A DNA stretch of 11,863 nucleotides, taken from the NCBI GenBank assembly GCA_947377625.1, contig CANCGR010000035.1:1-11863 (forward strand). Direction: 5' to 3'. Shown here piece by piece: positions 7,054 through 11,863 of the stretch. Within the stretch, counting starts at the first letter, position 1; each line of letters opens with the position of its first letter. The translations under genes and the position numbers were made by a program. The notes beneath the pieces were generated by a model that was given only the letters and a program-made list of their open reading frames with translations, searched no databases and was not told where the DNA came from. The DNA comes from Gammaproteobacteria bacterium (GTDB lineage: Bacteria; Pseudomonadota; Gammaproteobacteria; Pseudomonadales; Pseudohongiellaceae).

Positions 7054-8979
7054 CTAATGCTCGCTGGCAGGATTGCCCAACGTGGATTTTGGCCCAACCG
7101 TTGGCGCAGCAGTATCTGAACCCGCAGGTCGACCCGGGCGCTGCACATCATCGTTCCAATCTGCAGGCTTACGCGGTATGCGACCATTCATGATGTCTTC
7201 AATCTGCCCGGCATCAATCGTTTCATATTCAATCAAAGCATCTTTCATGGCTTCAAGCTTGTCACGATTGTCTTCCAGAATTTTCTTCGCGCGACCGTAA
7301 CAGGTGTCAATGATCAATCGGATTTCCTCGTCGATCATGCGCGTGGTTTCCGACGACAGCATCTTGCCGCCGCCAGCTGCACCGCCACGTGCAAGGAACA
7401 GCTCATCCTGGTCATCATCGTATTGCAGCGGGCCCATACGTTCAGACAGCCCCCATTTCCTTACCATGTTCTGCGCCATCGTGGTTGCACGCTGGATATC
7501 ATTGGAAGCACCGGTTGTGACACCGTCGGCTCCCAAGGTCAGCTCCTCAGCGATACGACCGCCATACATGCTGCAGATTTTGCTGAGAATACTTTGCTTG
7601 CTGTGGCTGTAACGATCTTCTTCCGGCAGGAACATCGTTACACCCAGCGCGCGCCCGCGCGGGATGATGCTGACTTTGTAGACAGGGTCATGCTCAGGCA
7701 CCAGTCTGCCAACAATGGCATGACCAGCTTCGTGATAAGCAGTGTTGAGTTTTTCCTTGTCGGACATGACCATGGATTTGCGCTCGGCACCCATCATGAT
7801 CTTGTCTTTGGCTTTCTCGAATTCTTCCATCGTAACGCGGTTTTTGCCAGATCTTGCGGCAAACAACGCAGCCTCGTTGACCAGATTGGCCAGATCCGCG
7901 CCGGAGAAACCAGGCGTGGCGCGGGCAATTACCGACTCAACCACACCTTCGGAAATCGGCACTTTGCGCATGTGCACTTTGAGAATTTGTTCACGCCCAC
8001 GGATATCAGGCAAACCCACCACAACCTGGCGGTCAAAACGGCCCGGGCGCAACAAGGCAGGATCCAGAACATCCGGGCGGTTGGTAGCAGCGATCACGAT
8101 GACGCCGTCATTGCCTTCAAAACCATCCATCTCTACCAGCAACTGGTTGAGAGTCTGTTCACGTTCGTCATGGCCACCACCGACGCCAGCACCACGATGA
8201 CGACCTACTGCATCAATCTCGTCAATGAAGATGATGCAGGGAGATTGTTTTTTGGCTTGATCAAACATGTCACGCACACGCGATGCGCCGACACCTACAA
8301 ACATTTCGACAAAGTCAGAACCGGAAATCGAGAAGAACGGCACCTTGGCTTCGCCAGCAATGGCTTTGGCCAGCAAGGTTTTACCAGTGCCCGGTTGACC
8401 AACCATCAACACGCCACGCGGAATACGTCCGCCCAGACGCTGAAACTTGTCAGGCTCGCGCAGGAAGTCCACCAGCTCTTTTACATCTTCCTTGGCTTCA
8501 TCAACACCAGCAACGTCGGCAAAAGTGACTTTCACCTGATCTTCGCTCAGCATTTTGGCTTTGCTTTTTCCAAAGGCCATTGGCCCGCCTTTGCCGCCTA
8601 CACCGCCCTGCATCTGGCGCATGAAGAACATGAACACCGCGATAATTATGATGATCGGGAATGCACCCACCAACAGCTGGATCCAGATGCTCTCCTTTTC
8701 AGGCTCGGCACCCTGGATTTTGACATTATGAGTCAACAAGTCATCGATCAGCTTGGGATCTTCGATATAGGGACGCAAGGTATTGAACGCCGCACCATCG
8801 GTGCGAGTACCCGTGATATTCAGACCACTGATGGTGACTTCACTGACATGACCATCCTGCACCTGCCGGATGAAATCCGAATAGATCATCTGATCAGCCC
8901 GGGTGGGCTGATTGAAATTCTGGAACACGAACATCAGCACGCCGGCGATGATCACCCAAAGTAGTAAATTTTTTACCAT
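7054..8979 (-). CDS. ftsH: ATP-dependent zinc metalloprotease FtsH
   Basis: Inner-membrane AAA+ protease that degrades misfolded membrane proteins and regulators such as sigma-32 and LpxC in E. coli. The 641-residue product (E. coli 644) has membrane segment 1 (about 4-20), a periplasmic domain (about 24-98), membrane segment 2 (about 100-120) and the AAA ATPase. The ATPase shows Walker A GQPGTGKT (194-201), the FVG pore loop (227-229), Walker B FIDE (251-254) and a second region of homology ATNRPDVLDPALLRPGRFDR (298-317) with arginine fingers. The zinc site HEAGH (416-420) has its third acidic ligand expected in the GADGVTTGASND region. The annotated start is the ATG giving MVKNLLLW, but a TTG nine bases upstream (8986-8988, giving MNDMVKN) has the better ribosome site, GAGG eight bases before it. 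rlmE lies 214 bp upstream; no convincing heat-shock promoter was found in that gap. Confidence 0.98.
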   Translation of the reverse strand: MVKNLLLWVIIAGVLMFVFQNFNQPTRADQMIYSDFIRQVQDGHVSEVTISGLNITGTRTDGAAFNTLRPYIEDPKLIDDLLTHNVKIQGAEPEKESIWIQLLVGAFPIIIIIAVFMFFMRQMQGGVGGKGGPMAFGKSKAKMLSEDQVKVTFADVAGVDEAKEDVKELVDFLREPDKFQRLGGRIPRGVLMVGQPGTGKTLLAKAIAGEAKVPFFSISGSDFVEMFVGVGASRVRDMFDQAKKQSPCIIFIDEIDAVGRHRGAGVGGGHDEREQTLNQLLVEMDGFEGNDGVIVIAATNRPDVLDPALLRPGRFDRQVVVGLPDIRGREQILKVHMRKVPISEGVVESVIARATPGFSGADLANLVNEAALFAARSGKNRVTMEEFEKAKDKIMMGAERKSMVMSDKEKLNTAYHEAGHAIVGRLVPEHDPVYKVSIIPRGRALGVTMFLPEEDRYSHSKQSILSKICSMYGGRIAEELTLGADGVTTGASNDIQRATTMAQNMVRKWGLSERMGPLQYDDDQDELFLARGGAAGGGKMLSSETTRMIDEEIRLIIDTCYGRAKKILEDNRDKLEAMKDALIEYETIDAGQIEDIMNGRIPRKPADWNDDVQRPGRPAGSDTAAPTVGPKSTLGNPASEH

Positions 8980-9193
8980 GTCGTTCAAGACCCGTTCCTC
9001 GATATCAATGCGGTGGCGGCTATCGCTAAAGCGTTGATACGTGCCGGACACTGCCTCCTGTGGAGTAATTGCCAACATTCTGGCATGAACCAAACCAAAT
9101 TGCCTGCTTGCCGGGATGTAAGTGCGGCAGCAGCGCCGACCCTACCTTATCAAACCCCACCTTAACTGAAAGTGTGCTGAATCACTTTGGAGC

Positions 9194-9814
9194 CTATGAT
9201 TTTTTCCCTTTTGCGAGCAGATAAACCTCGCGCGAGCGGGCACGTGATGCCTCAGGTTTACGCGTCGCAACCGATCCATACTCCTGTCGCAATCGCTGCA
9301 GTAATTCATTGAACCCTTCGCCCTGAAACACTTTCATCAACAAAACGCCGCCTTCACGCAGGGTTGCTCCTGCAAAATCCACCGCCAGATCAACCAGATA
9401 CATGGCTTTGGGCTGATCTATGTCGTTCATACCACTCAAGTTGGGGGCCATATCCGAAATTACAAGATCAACCGGCTTGCCTTCGAGTACCGCCAGTATC
9501 TGGTTAAAGCAGACTTCTTCAGTAAAGTCGCCCTGGATAAAGTGCACTCCCTCTACTGGTTCCATCTCAAGAATGTCCGAGGCCACCACAGTTCCGCCCG
9601 GCTTCACCATGCGGCTGGCGATCTGCGCCCAACCGCCGGGCGCACAACCTAAGTCGACCACAGTCATGCCCGGCTTGAGTAATTTGTCTTTTTGGTGGAT
9701 TTCCAGCAATTTGAAGCTCGCGCGCGAGCGATAGCCGGCATCACGTGCCTTTTTGACCCATTGATCATCGAAATGCTCTTGCAGCCATTGTTTGCTGCTA
9801 CTCGACTTGGCCAT
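9194..9814 (-). CDS. rlmE: 23S rRNA 2'-O-methyltransferase (U2552-type), RlmE/FtsJ
   Basis: SAM-dependent methylation of the ribose of U2552 in the 23S rRNA A-loop, a late step in 50S maturation. The 206-residue product (E. coli 209) is a Rossmann methyltransferase with SAM motif VVDLGCAPGGWAQIA (52-66) and the complete K-D-K-E catalytic set: Lys35 in RASFKLLE, Asp121 in SDMAPNLSG, Lys161 in LMKVFQGEG and Glu196 in SREVYLL. The start is the ATG at 9812-9814 with AGGTTGAG upstream. It is followed by ftsH, as in most Gammaproteobacteria, and is divergent from yhbY across 68 bp. It may be the first gene of the rlmE–ftsH–folP–glmM–tpiA–secG–tRNA-Leu series. Confidence 0.98.
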   Translation of the reverse strand: MAKSSSSKQWLQEHFDDQWVKKARDAGYRSRASFKLLEIHQKDKLLKPGMTVVDLGCAPGGWAQIASRMVKPGGTVVASDILEMEPVEGVHFIQGDFTEEVCFNQILAVLEGKPVDLVISDMAPNLSGMNDIDQPKAMYLVDLAVDFAGATLREGGVLLMKVFQGEGFNELLQRLRQEYGSVATRKPEASRARSREVYLLAKGKKS

Positions 9815-9822
9815 ATCTCAAC

Positions 9823-9852
9823 CTGCCAGTACCGTTACTAGTGCAGTAGAAT
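9823..9852 (+). promoter_or_regulatory. Candidate sigma-70 promoter for yhbY
   Basis: In the divergent rlmE/yhbY gap, CTGCCA (4 of 6 to TTGACA) and TAGAAT at 9847-9852 (5 of 6 to TATAAT) are separated by 18 bp. A start near 9859 would give a leader of about 24 nt. The -10 box is good and the -35 box weak. Confidence 0.4.
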
Positions 9853-9882
9853 GCCCCCTTAATTACGGAGCCACTGCCACCC

Positions 9883-10203
9883 ATGAAATCAGACAACCAA
9901 AGCCGCAAGCAACTTCGAGCCATTGGCCACAAACTGAATCCCGTGCTCATCATCAGCAACGGAGTCTCAAGCAACATTACGGCAGAACTGGAGCGGGCGC
10001 TGGCTGACCATGAATTGATCAAAATACGCGTCAATGCCACCGACCGGGAAGAAAAGCAGGTCATCATCAACGCCATTTGCAAAGCCCATCAGGCTGAACT
10101 GATCCAGCTGACCGGTCACATTGCACTATTGTTTCGCGCCGCGATGAAACAGAAAAAAGAACTGTCCAATCTGGTACGTTTTGCGGCGCTGATAAAAAAC
10201 TGA
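9883..10203 (+). CDS. yhbY: CRM-domain RNA-binding protein YhbY
   Basis: A small RNA-binding protein associated with pre-50S ribosome particles in E. coli. The 106-residue product is almost entirely one CRM (chloroplast RNA splicing and ribosome maturation) domain: RKQLRAIGHKLNPVLIISNG near the start, a central ELIKIRVN strand, and QLTGHIALLFR near the end, the last corresponding to the family's IG..ILYR signature. The usual glycine-rich GxxG turn reads SNGVS here. It is the only plus-strand gene in the window, divergent from rlmE and convergent with greA (13 bp between stop codons). The start ATG has a GGAG 12 bases upstream, a rather long spacing. The same arrangement, yhbY opposite rlmE–ftsH beside greA, occurs in E. 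coli and Pseudomonas. Confidence 0.94.
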   Translation: MKSDNQSRKQLRAIGHKLNPVLIISNGVSSNITAELERALADHELIKIRVNATDREEKQVIINAICKAHQAELIQLTGHIALLFRAAMKQKKELSNLVRFAALIKN

Positions 10204-10218
10204 CAGGGGGCCGCCCCT
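10194..10218 (-). terminator. Hairpin shared by the yhbY and greA 3' ends, probable greA terminator
   Basis: AGGGG (10205-10209), GCCG loop, CCCCT (10214-10218) is a perfect 5-bp GC stem placed between and over the two stop codons. On the minus strand it is followed, after a 5-nt spacer, by six T residues (10199-10194) that lie inside the last codons of yhbY. It could end greA transcription. In the plus direction there is no U-tract, so termination of yhbY there would need another mechanism. Confidence 0.5.
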
Positions 10219-10693
10219 ACAGATGTTCAACCTTGTCGATCTCGTAAGCGATGTCGCCGCTAGGGGCTTTCACCACGATCTCGTCACCTTCTTCCTTGCC
10301 CATCATCGCGCGGGCGACAGGGGATGTGTAAGAAATCTTGCCTGATTTCACGTCAGCTTCATCCTCACCGACAATTTGATAAACCACCTTGCGATCACCA
10401 CCGGCAATCAACAGCGTCACGGTGGTGCCAAACATGACCTTGCCGGTGCTTTTGATTTTGGCGATATCGATGATTTCCGAGTCTGCCAGTTTGCCTTCGA
10501 TTTCCTGAATGCGACCTTCGCAGAAACTCTGCTGCTCGCGGGCAGCGTGATATTCGGCATTTTCTTTCAGATCGCCATGGGCACGCGCTTCTGCAATGGC
10601 CTGGATGATGCGCGGACGCTGCACCTGCTTGAGGTCATGCAGCTCTGCGCGTAAACGCGCTTCACCACCTACTGTTAATGGAACCCTACGCAT
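10217..10693 (-). CDS. greA: Transcription elongation factor GreA
   Basis: Rescues backtracked RNA polymerase by entering the secondary channel and stimulating cleavage of the 3' RNA end. The 158-residue product equals the family length. An N-terminal antiparallel coiled coil (about 1-75) carries at its tip GDLKENAEYHAAREQQ, with Asp41 and Glu44 as the Mg-coordinating acidic pair. The C-terminal FKBP-like domain (about 80-158) has VGEDEAD and the IARALIGKE-type segment ARAMMGKEEGD. The start ATG (10691-10693) is preceded by GAGATGAAGG. It lies 75 bp after carB on the same strand with no clear terminator between, so carAB–greA cotranscription is likely, and it is convergent with yhbY. Confidence 0.98.
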   Translation of the reverse strand: MRRVPLTVGGEARLRAELHDLKQVQRPRIIQAIAEARAHGDLKENAEYHAAREQQSFCEGRIQEIEGKLADSEIIDIAKIKSTGKVMFGTTVTLLIAGGDRKVVYQIVGEDEADVKSGKISYTSPVARAMMGKEEGDEIVVKAPSGDIAYEIDKVEHL

Positions 10694-10768
10694 CCTTCAT
10701 CTCGTCTTTCTGTAGTGGGTTAGGTGTGGGTCAGGCTCGGAAGCCACGCGCCTTTTTTAAATTCAACT

Positions 10769-11863
10769 TCAGGCCCGTGGCAATTTATGCAGATCCTGCA
10801 GACTGTTGACGGAAATCGCTCCGCCGAACGCCATCGCCTCGCAAACAGCACGCGCACTGGCTATCGTGGTAGTGCAATAAACCCGGTGACGCAACGCAGT
10901 GCTGCGTATCGTCGCTGAATCAGCGATGGCCTGACGGCCTTCGGTGGTGTTGACGATAAGATCAATTTCGTCGTTTTTCAACATATCCACAATATGCGGG
11001 CGCCCTTCCATCACTTTATTGACCGCTTCGACCGGAATACCGGCATCAGCGATAATTTTTGCTGAACCCTTGGTTGCCACCAGCCGGAAGCCAAGATTGC
11101 GGAAGCTGCGCGCTACCTCAGGCAATGCGGCTTTATCGGCATCACGCACACTGATAAACACCGTGCCATTCTGGTTGATGTTCTGCTCACCAAAGCTTTG
11201 CGACTTGTAATAAGCCTCGGCAAACGTGGCGCCGGTGCCCATGACTTCACCAGTGGACTTCATTTCAGGCCCAAGGATGGGATCAACACCCGGGAATTTG
11301 TTGAACGGGAAGATGGCTTCCTTCACCGAGTAGAAAGTAGGAATGATTTCTTTCGTGAAGCCCTGCTTCTGCAAACTGATGCCAGCCATGCACTTGGCGG
11401 CAATTTTCGCCAGCGAGGTGCCGATACATTTGGAAACAAACGGCACTGTGCGAGAAGCGCGCGGGTTTACCTCAATGATGTAGACCTCGCCATCCTGGTA
11501 AGCCAGCTGCGAATTCATCAAACCAATGACGCCGAGTTCACGTGCAAGCTGTACACATTGGAAACGAATCTTGTCCTGCACTTCCATCGGCAAACTATAG
11601 GGCGGCAGCGAGCACGCGGAGTCACCTGAATGCACACCTGCCTGTTCAATATGCTGCATGATGCCACCAACGATCACATCCTTGCCGTCACTGACTACAT
11701 CGACATCGATCTCGATGGCTGCGTTCAGGTAATAGTCGAGCAAGACCGGGCTGTCATTGGACACCTGCACTGCTTCGTTGATGTATTTCTTCAGTTCAGC
11801 TTCGTTGTACACAATTTCCATCGCACGCCCACCCAACACATAGGACGGACGCACTACCAGCGG
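10769..11863 (-). CDS. carB: Carbamoyl-phosphate synthase large subunit, C-terminal third (cut by window edge)
   Basis: CarB makes carbamoyl phosphate from ammonia (delivered by CarA), bicarbonate and two ATP, for pyrimidine and arginine synthesis. The window holds the last 364 codons; the frame continues past base 11863, so this is not the true start. The visible part begins inside the second ATP-grasp (carbamate-phosphorylating) domain with RPSYVLGGRAMEIV, followed by HSGDSACSLPPY and IEVNPRASRTVPFVSK (substrate and metal ligands). Next come GPEMKSTGEVMG and, from about fragment residue 225, the C-terminal MGS-like allosteric domain (EGRPHI, IVNTTEGRQAI), which binds ornithine and UMP in enzymes of this type. 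It is followed by greA. Confidence 0.97.
   Translation of the reverse strand, partial: PLVVRPSYVLGGRAMEIVYNEAELKKYINEAVQVSNDSPVLLDYYLNAAIEIDVDVVSDGKDVIVGGIMQHIEQAGVHSGDSACSLPPYSLPMEVQDKIRFQCVQLARELGVIGLMNSQLAYQDGEVYIIEVNPRASRTVPFVSKCIGTSLAKIAAKCMAGISLQKQGFTKEIIPTFYSVKEAIFPFNKFPGVDPILGPEMKSTGEVMGTGATFAEAYYKSQSFGEQNINQNGTVFISVRDADKAALPEVARSFRNLGFRLVATKGSAKIIADAGIPVEAVNKVMEGRPHIVDMLKNDEIDLIVNTTEGRQAIADSATIRSTALRHRVYCTTTIASARAVCEAMAFGGAISVNSLQDLHKLPRA

Noticed and set aside
7423..8964. 513-codon plus-strand open frame opposite ftsH
   Set aside because: It is fully antisense to ftsH, whose motifs are intact; the translation is His/Gln/Arg-rich, typical of an antisense shadow, with no recognisable domain.
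8989..9093. Further in-frame extension of ftsH to a TTG at 9093
   Set aside because: The added residues are hydrophilic and unlike FtsH N-termini, which begin directly with the membrane segment; the only plausible earlier start is the TTG at 8988.
8980..9193. Sigma-32 heat-shock promoter upstream of ftsH
   Set aside because: I looked for CTTGAA-like and CCCCAT-like boxes at correct spacing on the minus strand and found none convincing; the gap also holds a low-GC AAAGTG/CACTTT repeat just after rlmE without a U-tract, too weak for a terminator.
9815..9882. Minus-strand promoter for rlmE in the divergent gap (TTAAGG, 16 bp, TAGTAA)
   Set aside because: A promoter must exist here or upstream for rlmE, but these boxes are too weak to annotate with confidence.

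Overview
The window carries a conserved housekeeping block of a gammaproteobacterium. Gene order, read on the minus strand, is carB–greA–(yhbY, opposite strand)–rlmE–ftsH–folP–glmM–tpiA–secG–tRNA-Leu(GAG)–tRNA-fMet–rimP–nusA–infB. This is the arrangement I know from Pseudomonas and its relatives. With roughly balanced base composition, a Pseudomonadales/Cellvibrionales-type organism is likely, but the species cannot be fixed from the sequence alone. All complete genes have normal family lengths and intact catalytic motifs. I see no mobile element, CRISPR array, phage gene, frameshift or foreign island.

Layout from high to low coordinates on the minus strand. The 3' part of carB (pyrimidine/arginine precursor synthesis; runs off the window) is followed by greA (transcript cleavage factor). 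greA ends tail-to-tail with the only plus-strand gene, yhbY (CRM-domain ribosome assembly protein), over a shared GC hairpin. yhbY and rlmE (23S rRNA 2'-O-methyltransferase) diverge from a 68-bp gap. From rlmE a long same-strand series runs through ftsH (membrane AAA+ protease), folP (dihydropteroate synthase), glmM (phosphoglucosamine mutase), tpiA (triosephosphate isomerase), secG (Sec translocon subunit) and tRNA-Leu(GAG), mostly with short gaps. A nested hairpin separates ftsH from folP.

A second transcription unit then starts from a near-perfect sigma-70 promoter with a GC-rich discriminator. It reads initiator tRNA-fMet, then a leader with two intrinsic-terminator hairpins and a third stem-loop between them, then rimP (30S maturation), nusA (elongation/termination factor) and infB (initiation factor IF2, cut by the window edge). 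This matches the E. coli metY–rimP–nusA–infB operon, which couples initiator tRNA, IF2 and NusA supply. NusA is known to control its own operon, so the leader terminators are the most interesting regulatory structure here.

No clearly new biological system is present. The observations worth following are the rimP–nusA leader with a possible antiterminator pairing, an initiator tRNA with U1·U72 in place of the usual C1·A72, a possible UUG start for ftsH, the nested ftsH–folP hairpin, and the hairpin shared by the yhbY and greA stop codons.
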